Shown piece after piece: positions 30,523 to 39,457 of a stretch of DNA of 64,000 bases (its first letter is position 1; each line of letters starts with the position of its first letter). Position numbers and translations under genes: made by a program. The stretch is from an uncultured Latescibacterota bacterium (lineage in GTDB: Bacteria; Latescibacterota; UBA2968): contig OY282377.1 in assembly GCA_958295785.1 (NCBI GenBank), positions 324,394 through 388,393 on the forward strand, read 5' to 3'. The notes beneath the pieces were generated by a model. The model was not told the DNA's origin. It saw only the letters and a list, made by a program, of their open reading frames with translations, and searched no databases.

Positions 30523-33500
30523 ATGATCGACACGAAAAAAAGAACATCGCTGTTGCCCAGAATTTCGGTGACGAGGCCCGTCACGGTGACGATGTGTTTG
30601 GTCGGGTTGATGGTGATTGGGCTGGTGGCGTATTGGCGCATTCCCATTCAGGCGTGGGCGTCGGGCAATGACTGGAATCGGTTTTGGGTGGATGTGGCGC
30701 AGGAAAATGCGTCTGTTCAAGAGCGGTTTCACACCATCGCCCTGCCGATGGAGCAGCACATGCGAACCGTGAGAGAACTCAGCGATATTTACGCCTTTGC
30801 CGGGGAACCTTGGGCAGGAGTCGAGTTGCGCTTTCACCGCGGCACAGACATGCGCGATGCGTACGTGCGCGTGGCAGACCGATTGGAGCGCGCCAAGCTC
30901 GATTTGCCCGAAGAAGTGCGCGATAAAATCAAGGTGTATTCGTGGAATCAAGAAACCGATTCCGAGGTGATCTGGACCGGGCTGTCCATTCCGGAGGACA
31001 TCGCCGACAAGGAGCAATGGGTTCAAACCCATGTGCTCGATCCCATTGAACGGGTCGATGGCGTGGCGAAGACCAGCATCTGGGGGTTTGAAGACAAGGA
31101 AGTTCTGATTTTGGTGGATCAAGAGCGGATGCGGACGCACGGCATTGAAACCCATGAACTCGTGGCGTCGTTGCAACAGGACAATTTTTCCCTGTCTGGC
31201 GGTCGCGTTTCCGAGGGGGGAAAGCGGTTTTTCGTGCGGTCGCTGGCGCATTATCAAAGCCTTGCGGAAATCGAGAATATCGCGGTGCAAAGCCGGCACA
31301 GCAGCAAGAGGGTGCGCCTCGAGGATGTGGCCGATGTGGTATATGCTGCGCCGCCGCGCGACCGGGTGTGGCGCGTGGATGGGCAACACAACCTGGGCTT
31401 GGATGTGTACAAGGAATCGGGCGAAAATATCGTGGATTTGTGCCAACGCATTGTCGCCAAAATGGCGGAGATCGAGGCCCATACCCCTGTGGTGTTCCGC
31501 TTGTTTTACAGCGAGGGCAAGCTCATCGCCGATTCGATGGACAATTTGAAAATCACGGGGCTGTGGGGCGGGTTGTTCGCCGCGCTGGTGTTGTTGTTTT
31601 TCCTGCGCGCCGTGCGAATGACCGCGCTGATCGCGCTGTCCATTCCCCTGTGTGTGATGATCACGATCACCGTGCTCTATTTTATGGGTTGGTCGCTCAA
31701 TTTGTTGACGATGATGGGCTTGATGGTGGGCGTGGGCATGGTGGTCGATAACGCGATTGTGATTGTGGAGAATATTTACCGCCTGCGATCCGAGGGCGAG
31801 GACGCACGAAGCGCGTCCATTCACGGCGCGAGCGAGGTGGGCTTGGCAATTGCGATGGCGACGTTGACGACAGTGGTGGTGTTTTTGCCGATGATGTTGA
31901 TGAATGACAGCTTTGACATGAAGTTTTTGCTGTCGAAAATCGGGATGCCCGTGGTGTTCGCGCTCGTGGCGTCTCTGTTTGTCGCGCTGTTGTTCATTCC
32001 CTTGGCCGCACAGCGGTTTAGCGACTCGGTGGTGAAGTCCGATCCCAAGTCCATTGCGTTTGTGCGTGGCTTTTATCGGCGCGGGCTTCACTGGGTGATT
32101 CACCATCGCCGAGATGCGTTTTTGATCGCGCTCCTGTTGTTTGCCACCATCGCTTTTCCGCTGGAGAACACGAAGAAAACGGATCAGATGCGTTTTTCCT
32201 CGAATCGCGTGACCATTCGCATGTATGGCCCCAACAATTTTTCGCTGGAAGAGATGGATAAAATTGCGACCGATCTCGAAACTTATGTCAATGAACGGCG
32301 CGGCCGGTACAAAATCAAAAATGTCATGACGTATTTCCGGCGCGGGTACATCAATTTGCGGATGAATCTCGAAGAAGACCCGCATCAGGCGTGGTGGTAC
32401 GCGGTGTATCGCTGGGGGCGCAATGGCATGGGCTTTCCCCTTGACCGGTGGATGACGCGGCAAGAGATCATCGACGAACTGAATCGGGACGTGCCGCGCT
32501 ATGTCGGGTTTCGGGTGTCGGTGGAATCTCGAAGCTCGGGCGGGCGAGACCCTTATGTGAGCGTGTACTTGTACGGGCCTGACTTTGAAAAATTGGAAGA
32601 TATGCTCGGCGAGGTGGAACGGCGGTTGAAGCAAATCCCAACGGTGACGAGTTTGCAAAGCGATTTGGAATTTGGCAAAGACGAGATTCGCATTCGCGTC
32701 AACCGGATACAGGCCAAAAAGCACGGGATTCCAGCCGAGCGGATCAGCCGCACTCTGGCCTATCAACTGCGCGGCGCGACCTTGCCGCGGTTTCAAGCAG
32801 ACGATCACGAAGTGAATGTGCAACTGATTTTGGACGAATCCGACCGGCAATCGCTGGTGCAGTTGAAGAATTTTATGTTTGTAACAGACGCGGGCGAAAA
32901 ATTGCCCTTGTCGAGTTTTGCGACCTTTGAGATCACCAAGGGGCCGAGCCGTATTTTTAGGCACAATGGGCGCAACCGGTTGCGCGTGCGCGTCTATACC
33001 ACCAAGGCCGATATCGAGGGGATGTATCAGGAGATCGACAAAGTGATGGAGGGGTTCACCCTGCCGAGGGGCTACGAGTGGAACAAGGGCGAGCGGTATT
33101 CGCAATACAGCCGGGAAAGTCAGGCGATGACCTTTGCCATTGTGATGGCGATAGCGTTTGTGTTTTTGCTGATGGGCGTGTTGTTCGAGTCGGTCATTTT
33201 GCCCTTTGCCGTGGTTTTCGCCATTCCATTTTCGTTTTTGGGCGTGTACTGGGGGTTGTGGCTCACGAATACGACGATGGATTTTATGTCGAATGTGGGG
33301 GCGATAGTGCTGATTGGGGTGGTGGTCAACAACGCGATTGTATTGGTCGATATGATCAACCGCTCGCGTCTATCGGGTATGGACCGCACAGAGGCGATTA
33401 TGGCGGCGGGTCACAATCGCTTTCGGCCCATTTTAATGACGACCTGCACGACCGTGTTTGGGTTGTTGCCCATGGCCATTGGCAGCAGCACGATGATGGG

Positions 33501-33690
33501 CATGCCCTACGCGCCCTTGGGCATTACCATGATGGGTGGGCTGATTGTGTCAACGGCACTGACGCTGTTTGTCATTCCGCTGTTTTACGTTTTGTTGGAC
33601 GATTTGCGCGAGGCATTGAAACAGATCGCCGCGGGGAGTTTCCGAAGCTCTGACCAGTGGGAAGATGACCCTGTGCAAGCGGCGGGTTGA
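30523..33690 (+). CDS. RND-superfamily efflux transporter (AcrB/CzcA/MdtB-like)
   Basis: A 1055-residue HAE/HME-type RND pump. It shows the 12-segment layout with two large periplasmic loops, the transmembrane 4 motif GVGMVVDNAIVIVENIYRL containing the proton-relay Asp, and the repeated half VVNNAIVLVDMINRSRLSGM ... TCTTVFGLLPMAIG. The N-terminus SVTRPVTVTMCLVGLMVIG-like segment (PRISVTRPVTVTMC) is typical. No membrane-fusion (HlyD/AcrA) or TolC-type gene is adjacent, so the pump is either completed by distant genes or works in an unusual way. Substrate is unknown. Confidence 0.93.
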   Translation: MIDTKKRTSLLPRISVTRPVTVTMCLVGLMVIGLVAYWRIPIQAWASGNDWNRFWVDVAQENASVQERFHTIALPMEQHMRTVRELSDIYAFAGEPWAGVELRFHRGTDMRDAYVRVADRLERAKLDLPEEVRDKIKVYSWNQETDSEVIWTGLSIPEDIADKEQWVQTHVLDPIERVDGVAKTSIWGFEDKEVLILVDQERMRTHGIETHELVASLQQDNFSLSGGRVSEGGKRFFVRSLAHYQSLAEIENIAVQSRHSSKRVRLEDVADVVYAAPPRDRVWRVDGQHNLGLDVYKESGENIVDLCQRIVAKMAEIEAHTPVVFRLFYSEGKLIADSMDNLKITGLWGGLFAALVLLFFLRAVRMTALIALSIPLCVMITITVLYFMGWSLNLLTMMGLMVGVGMVVDNAIVIVENIYRLRSEGEDARSASIHGASEVGLAIAMATLTTVVVFLPMMLMNDSFDMKFLLSKIGMPVVFALVASLFVALLFIPLAAQRFSDSVVKSDPKSIAFVRGFYRRGLHWVIHHRRDAFLIALLLFATIAFPLENTKKTDQMRFSSNRVTIRMYGPNNFSLEEMDKIATDLETYVNERRGRYKIKNVMTYFRRGYINLRMNLEEDPHQAWWYAVYRWGRNGMGFPLDRWMTRQEIIDELNRDVPRYVGFRVSVESRSSGGRDPYVSVYLYGPDFEKLEDMLGEVERRLKQIPTVTSLQSDLEFGKDEIRIRVNRIQAKKHGIPAERISRTLAYQLRGATLPRFQADDHEVNVQLILDESDRQSLVQLKNFMFVTDAGEKLPLSSFATFEITKGPSRIFRHNGRNRLRVRVYTTKADIEGMYQEIDKVMEGFTLPRGYEWNKGERYSQYSRESQAMTFAIVMAIAFVFLLMGVLFESVILPFAVVFAIPFSFLGVYWGLWLTNTTMDFMSNVGAIVLIGVVVNNAIVLVDMINRSRLSGMDRTEAIMAAGHNRFRPILMTTCTTVFGLLPMAIGSSTMMGMPYAPLGITMMGGLIVSTALTLFVIPLFYVLLDDLREALKQIAAGSFRSSDQWEDDPVQAAG

Positions 33691-33764
33691 TCCACGAAGG
33701 GCACTGGCGGTGTACAACGCAGGTCACGGACGCGAAGGGATATGGGGGGATGATCCATCATTAG

Positions 33765-33801
33765 AAAGGGCCGTGCAGTTTTGCGCGGCTCTTTGTTTTT
33801 T
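33765..33801 (+). terminator. Rho-independent terminator after the RND gene
   Basis: AAAGGGCCGTGC (33765-33776) pairs with GCGCGGCTCTTT (33783-33794), with two G-T pairs, followed by GTTTTTT. The remainder of the 311-bp gap up to argR holds the ARG boxes and little else. Confidence 0.9.
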
Positions 33802-33930
33802 ACCCGTGCGTTCTAAATAATAAAAGTTGACTATTTGGAGCGAATTTTTAACTTATCCCCGTATTGTGGATGGCAGACGCGCCAGTGACGAGAGGTCGTT
33901 ATGGGCAAGCTGATCAGCCGCTCGCATGTG

Positions 33931-33968
33931 TATGAATAAAAATTCAATTTTATGAATTTTTATTCTTG
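33931..33968. promoter_or_regulatory. Tandem ARG boxes (ArgR operator) upstream of argR
   Basis: Two ARG-box palindromes, TGAATAAAAATTCA (33933-33946) and TGAATTTTTATTCT (33953-33966), are spaced 20 bp centre to centre, close to the spacing bound by one ArgR hexamer. The second overlaps the -35 region of a putative promoter (TTGATT 33966-33971, 16 bp, TATTTT 33988-33993). This predicts arginine-dependent autorepression of argR and probably the whole arg cluster. Confidence 0.8.
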
Positions 33969-34001
33969 ATTTAAACGGATTCTTCTGTATTTTATGGTCT
34001 T

Positions 34002-34487
34002 ATGAATGCAAAACAAGAACGCCAGCAAAAAATTTTAGAACTGATTTCAGATCAGTCCATTGCGCGACAAGAGGAACTCAGTGCCGCGTTGAAGGATGTT
34101 GGGATTTCGACCACGCAATCGACCCTATCAAAAGATATTAAGGAACTGGGCGTGGTGAAAGTGCCCGATGGCGACGGTGGGTTTCGCTATCGGGCTCCCG
34201 GTGCGTTTGTCGGGGCAGATCAACGGCCATTACAAGGCGAAAATTTGCTTCAGCGCGAATTGCAGGATTTTGTCGTCAGTGTAGAAGCGGTGGCGCAAAC
34301 GCTGGTCTTGAAGACAATTACCGGACATGCCCAGGGTGTTTGTGAAGCAATTGATCGAGCAGAATGGGAAGAAGTTGCCGGAACCCTCGCTGGCGAAAAT
34401 ACCATTTTTATTTTGTGTCGGTCGCCAGAAGCATGCCAGAATCTTGAAAAGCGCGTTTGGATACAGAAAACTTCGTCCACAAATTGA
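34002..34487 (+). CDS. argR: Arginine repressor ArgR
   Basis: A 161-residue ArgR. The N-terminal winged helix (KILELISDQSIARQEELSAA, TQSTLSKDIKELGVVKVPDG) has the STLSKD recognition motif, and the C-terminal domain has TITGHAQGVCEAIDRAEWEE followed by VAGTLAGENTIFILC, which form the arginine-binding hexamer interface. It lies first in the arginine cluster with two ARG boxes upstream. Confidence 0.95.
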   Translation: MNAKQERQQKILELISDQSIARQEELSAALKDVGISTTQSTLSKDIKELGVVKVPDGDGGFRYRAPGAFVGADQRPLQGENLLQRELQDFVVSVEAVAQTLVLKTITGHAQGVCEAIDRAEWEEVAGTLAGENTIFILCRSPEACQNLEKRVWIQKTSSTN

Positions 34488-34595
34488 TCGGTAACTGATG
34501 TTACGCAGCAATCAGATAAGCCATCAATGCCTCGAAAAGATGGTATGGGGCATTCGTTCACGGGCGCGCCAACCACTTGGGAATACGGGAAGGAA

Positions 34596-35543
34596 ATGAC
34601 AGTGATCAAAACGGGTATTTACGGCGATACCGGGATGGTGGGGCAAGAGATTGAAAAAGTCTTGCAAAACCACAAGCGGGCAACCATTGCGTTTCGCCAA
34701 AATTCAAAACGCCGGGAAGGCGTGTTATCCGATTGCGATGTGGCGTTTTTGGCCACCAAGGACCCCGAATCGATGAGGTTTGCGCCCGAGGCATTGACCG
34801 CAGGTGTGAAAGTCATTGACATGAGCGGGGCTTTTCGCTTGCCCAAAGCGGCGTTTGAAGCCGGGTATGGCATGGTGCATACGGCCCCCGAGTTGCTCAA
34901 AGAAGCGGTTTATGGCCTGCCCGCTTTGTTTGCAAAACAGATCGCCAATGCGCGCTTGGTGGGCAATCCGGGTTGTTATCCCACAAGCGTCATTCTATCT
35001 CTTCATCCCCTCAAAACACTCGTGCAGGGGGAGGCGACCATCGTCGCCACTTCGGGCACTTCGGGCGCGCGTGCCGAGGTGGAGGAAGTGGCAAATGAAA
35101 TAACATATAACTATGGCAAGCGACACAAACACGTTCCCGAAATGGTGTTGTATTCGGGCTTTGAAGTGAATTTTACGCCCATTGTGCTGCGCTCCGTATT
35201 TGCGGGCATCAACGCAAATATTCGCATTGAACTCGCCGATAGCCTGAAATCGCTGGCAAATGAAGAAGCCGCAATGCAGTTGCGCGAAGCCATTGCAAAC
35301 GCTTATGATGCCGACGATTTGGTGCGGGTGGTCGAAGATTCTGACGCGCATTGGTGGGGCACGCGCGATGTGGTGGGCACGCACGAGTTGCTCATCAAAC
35401 TGGGCGTTGACGACGGCTTTGCCTATATCAATGCGCTGGAAGACAATCTGTGCAAAGGCGCGGCCAGCCAAGCTGTGGAAAATATGAATTTGATGCAGGG
35501 CTTACCGCGTCTTTATGGGATGGTGTGTAGATTTGACTGCTGA
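34596..35543 (+). CDS. argC: N-acetyl-gamma-glutamyl-phosphate reductase ArgC
   Basis: About 315 residues. It catalyses NADPH-dependent reduction of N-acetylglutamyl phosphate to the semialdehyde. The nucleotide motif is GIYGDTGMVGQEI and the catalytic cysteine is in LVGNPGCYPTSVIL. The N-terminal conserved Arg-x-x-Ser segment of other ArgC proteins is shortened here, and the protein is close to the short class 2 type. Start choice: ATG at 34596 lies very close to GGAAGG, so GTG at 34602 is an alternative. It lies between argR and argB. Confidence 0.9.
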   Translation: MTVIKTGIYGDTGMVGQEIEKVLQNHKRATIAFRQNSKRREGVLSDCDVAFLATKDPESMRFAPEALTAGVKVIDMSGAFRLPKAAFEAGYGMVHTAPELLKEAVYGLPALFAKQIANARLVGNPGCYPTSVILSLHPLKTLVQGEATIVATSGTSGARAEVEEVANEITYNYGKRHKHVPEMVLYSGFEVNFTPIVLRSVFAGINANIRIELADSLKSLANEEAAMQLREAIANAYDADDLVRVVEDSDAHWWGTRDVVGTHELLIKLGVDDGFAYINALEDNLCKGAASQAVENMNLMQGLPRLYGMVCRFDC

Positions 35544-35554
35544 AGGAGAGACCC

Positions 35555-36442
35555 TTGGATCCCCATGTCATCGAAAAAGCCGCCGTTTTAATTGAAGCTT
35601 TTCCGTATATTCGCTCATTCCGCGACAAAATTGTCGTGGTAAAATACGGCGGTAGCACGCAACCTGAAGAGGGCGGTTCACCGACGGTGATGGCCGATTT
35701 GGTCTTTATGGAAACCGTGGGCATGCGGCCCGTGGTCGTACACGGCGGGGGGAAGGATATCAGCAGGCGTTTGGAAGAATCGGGAATCGCATCGCAATGG
35801 GTCAATGGCTTGCGCGTCACGGACAAGGCGTCGATGCAGGTGGTGGAAGACACGCTGTTTGGCGAAGTGAATCGGCGCATTGTCGATGGCCTGGAAATCC
35901 TCGATGGACGCGCGCGCGGCATGTCGGCCAAAGACGCGGGGGTGATGTTTGTCACGCGGCATTTTGCGACGGTTGAGGAGGATGGGGAGACGAAACAGGT
36001 CGATATCGGTTATGTTGGCGATGTGGCCCGCATCGATCCCGATCCCATCCGTCTGGCCTGTGAAGAAGGGATGATTCCCATTATTTCGCCAATTGGATTG
36101 GGGCCGGATGGCGCGAGTTACAATGTGAATGCCGATACCGCGGCCGGCGAGATCGCACGGGCACTGCAAGCGGAAAAACTGGTGTTTTTAACAGATGTGA
36201 ATGGCATTCGACAAGATCCGGACGATCCAAACTCTCAAATCTCAACCCTGCATGTCAATGATGTGGAAGCCCTGATCGGCAAGGGCATTGCCAGCGGGGG
36301 AATGATCCCCAAATTGCGCGCGTGTGAGCGTTCTGTAAAGGGCGGCGTTCACAAAACGCATATCATTGATGGCAGTGTTCCGCACGCGCTTTTGCTGGAA
36401 ATTTTTACACGCGAAGGCATTGGCACACAAATTGTGCAATAA
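35555..36442 (+). CDS. argB: Acetylglutamate kinase ArgB
   Basis: A 295-residue amino-acid kinase that phosphorylates N-acetylglutamate. Conserved pieces are IVVVKYGGSTQ, RPVVVHGGGKDISRRL, the substrate loop and KLVFLTDVNGIRQDPDD, followed by GGMIPKLRACERSVKGGV. The start is a TTG at 35555 with GAAGGAGAG upstream, leaving 11 bp after argC; no ATG fits as well. An N-terminal helix (VIEKAAVLIEAFPYIRSF) like that of arginine-sensitive hexameric enzymes suggests feedback inhibition by arginine. Confidence 0.95.
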   Translation: MDPHVIEKAAVLIEAFPYIRSFRDKIVVVKYGGSTQPEEGGSPTVMADLVFMETVGMRPVVVHGGGKDISRRLEESGIASQWVNGLRVTDKASMQVVEDTLFGEVNRRIVDGLEILDGRARGMSAKDAGVMFVTRHFATVEEDGETKQVDIGYVGDVARIDPDPIRLACEEGMIPIISPIGLGPDGASYNVNADTAAGEIARALQAEKLVFLTDVNGIRQDPDDPNSQISTLHVNDVEALIGKGIASGGMIPKLRACERSVKGGVHKTHIIDGSVPHALLLEIFTREGIGTQIVQ

Positions 36443-36472
36443 AAAACGCATGGCCCCTACGTTTTGATCTTT

Positions 36473-36499
36473 GGGCGAGCACGGGGACATCGCCCCTAC
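36473..36499. repeat. Dispersed palindromic repeat family, copy between argB and argD
   Basis: GGGCGAGCACGGGGACATCG followed by CCCCTAC is a reverse-oriented member, inserted within the arg operon. Confidence 0.75.
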
Positions 36500-36578
36500 A
36501 CACGTTGCTCGTCTTTTGCGCTTTGCCCGCTCGTGCTTTTTGTGGCCAAACTCACCTCTCACCTCCAAAGGACACACC

Positions 36579-37778
36579 ATGACCACGCGAGAAATTATCG
36601 ACTTGGAACAGAAGTACATTTTGCAAACTTATGGCCGGCCCGAGTTTGTGCTCGAAAAGGGCGATGGGGTCTATCTCACAGATACGGATGGCAAACGCTA
36701 TCTCGATTTTGTAAGTGGCCTGTCTGTCAATGCCTTGGGCTATAACAGCCCGACGATTCAAGAGGCGGCCAACGCACAACTGGGCAAGCTGATCCACGTT
36801 TCAAATTTGTATCACACGATTCCAGCGCCGCAACTGGCGCGGTTGTTGTGCGAACATTCGTTTGCGGACCGCGTGTTTTTTTGCAATAGCGGGACCGAAT
36901 CCATTGAGGCGGCGCTGAAGTTTGCGCGCAAGTGGGGGTACAAAAATTTTGAGGATGCCCAAAAAAATAAAATTATTGCGATGAACAATTCTTTTCACGG
37001 GCGAACTTACGGCGGGATTTCGACAACCGGGCAACCCAAATACCACAAGGGATTTGGCCCGATGCTGCCGGGCATTGAATTTGCCGAGTTGAACGATTTG
37101 GAGTCCGTGGAAAAATTGGCAGACAGCCAAACCGTGGCCGTGTTGTTGGAGCCATTGCAGGCAGAAGGCGGGATTCACGCATCGGACCCGGCGTTTTTGG
37201 AAGGCGTGCGCGCCCTGTGCGACGAGATGAAGATGGTGTTGATTTTCGACGAAATTCAGTGCGGTTTGGGCAGAACCGGATCCCTGTTTTGCTATGAACA
37301 ATACGGGGTCGCGCCCGATATTATGACGCTCGCCAAACCCCTGGCTGGCGGCTTGCCCATCGGCGCGACGCTCGTAACGCAAGATGTGGCCGATGCCGTG
37401 GAACCGGGGGATCACGCCGCGACCTTTGGGGCGCATCCGGTGTCGTGTGCGGTGGCAATCGAGGTGTTCAAGACCCTGTCCGATCCCGCATTTATTGCCG
37501 GTATAAAAGAGAAGAGCGCGTATTTGTTTGACAAACTGAATGCGTTGGAGGATAAACATTCGGAGGCGGTAACGGAAATTCGCGGCAGCGGTTTGATCGC
37601 CGGCGTGGTGCTCAAAGAAATACCGGCTGCGGATGCGATGAATGCAGTTCGAGAAAAGCACGGCATTCTGATCTGTGTTGCCGGGCCTGATGTGGTGCGC
37701 TTTTTGCCCCCGCTGGTAATTGAAAAAGCACACATTGACGAAGCCGTGAACGCGCTGGATGAGTTTTTGACGGGTTAG
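36579..37778 (+). CDS. argD: Acetylornithine aminotransferase ArgD
   Basis: A 399-residue class III PLP aminotransferase. NSGTESIEAALKFARKWGY, NSFHGRTYGGISTTGQPKYH, the Asp of LIFDEIQCGLGRTG and the PLP lysine in DIMTLAKPLAGGLPIGA are all present. The start at 36579 is chosen for its AAAGGA site; the upstream open frame reads through the palindromic repeat and is not real. It completes the argC-argB-argD run. Confidence 0.95.
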   Translation: MTTREIIDLEQKYILQTYGRPEFVLEKGDGVYLTDTDGKRYLDFVSGLSVNALGYNSPTIQEAANAQLGKLIHVSNLYHTIPAPQLARLLCEHSFADRVFFCNSGTESIEAALKFARKWGYKNFEDAQKNKIIAMNNSFHGRTYGGISTTGQPKYHKGFGPMLPGIEFAELNDLESVEKLADSQTVAVLLEPLQAEGGIHASDPAFLEGVRALCDEMKMVLIFDEIQCGLGRTGSLFCYEQYGVAPDIMTLAKPLAGGLPIGATLVTQDVADAVEPGDHAATFGAHPVSCAVAIEVFKTLSDPAFIAGIKEKSAYLFDKLNALEDKHSEAVTEIRGSGLIAGVVLKEIPAADAMNAVREKHGILICVAGPDVVRFLPPLVIEKAHIDEAVNALDEFLTG

Positions 37779-37794
37779 GGAAAAAGGAATTTTC

Positions 37795-38430
37795 ATGACG
37801 CGAACTTTGGATATTGGCGGGCGAATCGAATTGCTGCCGATGGATGCCCATTTTTGCGACATCTCGATTGGGCTTTATCGGCAGGAAAACGCGCAGGGCG
37901 CGGTGTTTCGCGTTCACACGTACAGCCAGCGCGAGGGCGCGAGGGTGCGGATCGATTCGGTCAAACGGGCGATGCGGGTTTTGGGAGGAATGGAGGAAAC
38001 GCCCGAGGGCCTGTTGCGCTTCCCGTGTGGCGCGGCGCATCTGCTGGCCGTGAAGCGGCTGTTTTTGGAAGCGTGCAAACAGGGCATGGATGGCGAGGTG
38101 TCTGCGCGGCCATTGACCATTTTGGACAAAAAGTCGGGCTTGCATATTTCGGCAACGGTTGGATCTGACGGGGTGTATCAAATCACTGCGGATCGCGAGG
38201 AAAGCGGCGCAGAGCGGCGCGTTCGATTGGTGGCCGGCGGGCTTGCAAAACTGGGCGAATTGGAGAAAGTGAAAGGCGCGGAAGATCGCGTGCGCTTCAA
38301 CTGCGGCGCGGCACACGATGCCTTGGTGGGCGTGTTGTTGGTGCGCGCGCCCAATGTGCGCTCGGTTTTGCGAGAACTGGAACAGGCCGCCAACCGAGGC
38401 GTGCTCGCGGCCCCAAGCACGCAGAATTAG
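37795..38430 (+). CDS. Unknown protein with duplicated CGAAH half-domains, in the arg cluster
   Basis: A 211-residue cytoplasmic protein of no recognised family. It contains an internal duplication of about 90 residues: RFPCGAAHLLAVKRLFLEA (75-93) and RFNCGAAHDALVGVLLVRA (167-185), each preceded by a helix (SVKRAMRVLGGMEE; VAGGLAKLGELEKV). A cysteine and histidine recur in both copies (C78/H82 and C170/H174), which could bind a metal or act in catalysis. It starts 17 bp after argD and is probably cotranscribed with it. Nothing in the sequence names a substrate. Confidence 0.75.
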   Translation: MTRTLDIGGRIELLPMDAHFCDISIGLYRQENAQGAVFRVHTYSQREGARVRIDSVKRAMRVLGGMEETPEGLLRFPCGAAHLLAVKRLFLEACKQGMDGEVSARPLTILDKKSGLHISATVGSDGVYQITADREESGAERRVRLVAGGLAKLGELEKVKGAEDRVRFNCGAAHDALVGVLLVRAPNVRSVLRELEQAANRGVLAAPSTQN

Positions 38431-38461
38431 GGCTGGATCAACGCTGTGTTGGGAAAACACA

Positions 38462-39433
38462 ATGGCGCAATTAACTTTGTCCGATCATCGGGAGAGGCCA
38501 GAAATTTCGAGGCACTTTCAGCCCAAACAGAAAATGGGCGTCATACGGGCGGACGCGCTCAAAGCGTGCAGAAAACTGCCCGATGAATTTTTCAGTCTGA
38601 TCATCAGTTCGCCGCCCTATAACATCGGGAAGAATTACGAAAAAAAGATCGATTTTGAATCCTATTTAGAAGATCGGAAAACCGTCATTGCCGAATTGGT
38701 GCGCGTCTTAAAATCCGATGGCAGTCTCTGTTGGCAAGTGGGGAATTACCTGGATCAAGGCGAGGTTTATCCGCTCGATATTTACTTTTATCCCGTGTTC
38801 AAAAGTTTGGGGTTGCAGCTTCGAAACAGAATCATCTGGCATTTTGGGCATGGGTTGCACGCGAAAAAACGCTTTTCTGGCAGATACGAAACCCTGCTTT
38901 GGTTCACCAAGAGCGCCCAGTACATTTTCAATTTGGATGCGGTTCGAGTGCCCTCGAAATACCCGGGCAAAAGACATTACAAAGGCGCGAAAAAGGGCAT
39001 GCCGAGTGGCAATCCGCTGGGCAAAAATCCGTCAGATTTTTGGGCGTTATTGCAATCGGAGTTCGACGACTGCGTTTGGGATATTCCCAATGTCAAATCC
39101 AATCACCCAGAAAAGATAGCTGAACATCCCTGCCAATTTCCCGTTGAACTCGTCGAGCGGTGCGTGTTGTCCATGACCTGCGAAGGCGATTGGGTTTTGG
39201 ATCCTTATGGCGGCGTTGGAAGCGCGGCGATTGCGGCTCTCAAACACAACCGCAGGGCCGTGTCCATTGACAGAGACGAGTTATTCTGTGAAATCACTTG
39301 CCGGAGAATTGTAGATTTTTACGAGGGCAATTTGAAGATGCGACCGCTGGGCAAGCCCGTGCATCAGCCTTCGGGGAATGAGAAAGTCTCTCAAGTTCCC
39401 ATTGATTGGAAAACCGAGGTGTTTCCGATATAG
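38462..39433 (+). CDS. Solitary DNA methyltransferase, beta-class (SPPY motif)
   Basis: A 323-residue SAM-dependent DNA methyltransferase. Catalytic motif IV is LIISSPPYNIGKNYE (SPPY at 50-53) near the N-terminus and the SAM-binding motif I is VLDPYGGVGSAAIAAL near the C-terminus, the order of beta-class enzymes. SPPY is commonest in N4-cytosine methyltransferases, but N6-adenine cannot be excluded. No restriction endonuclease is adjacent, so it is either a regulatory or protective orphan enzyme. The start at 38462 is the first ATG before the fold begins and no strong ribosome-binding site is visible. Confidence 0.9.
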   Translation: MAQLTLSDHRERPEISRHFQPKQKMGVIRADALKACRKLPDEFFSLIISSPPYNIGKNYEKKIDFESYLEDRKTVIAELVRVLKSDGSLCWQVGNYLDQGEVYPLDIYFYPVFKSLGLQLRNRIIWHFGHGLHAKKRFSGRYETLLWFTKSAQYIFNLDAVRVPSKYPGKRHYKGAKKGMPSGNPLGKNPSDFWALLQSEFDDCVWDIPNVKSNHPEKIAEHPCQFPVELVERCVLSMTCEGDWVLDPYGGVGSAAIAALKHNRRAVSIDRDELFCEITCRRIVDFYEGNLKMRPLGKPVHQPSGNEKVSQVPIDWKTEVFPI

Positions 39434-39457
39434 ACATCCCCGTTCTGATTTTTATTT

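Noticed and set aside
30511-33105. 864-codon antisense ORF opposite the RND gene
   Set aside because: It is His/Gln/Arg-rich with no recognisable domains and mirrors the codon bias of the RND gene on the other strand; the same holds for long antisense frames at 23692-25257, 26544-28100, 41730-43613 and 48611-50176.
36471-36578. N-terminal extension of ArgD
   Set aside because: The upstream in-frame codons are translated palindromic repeat; the AAAGGA site supports the internal ATG.
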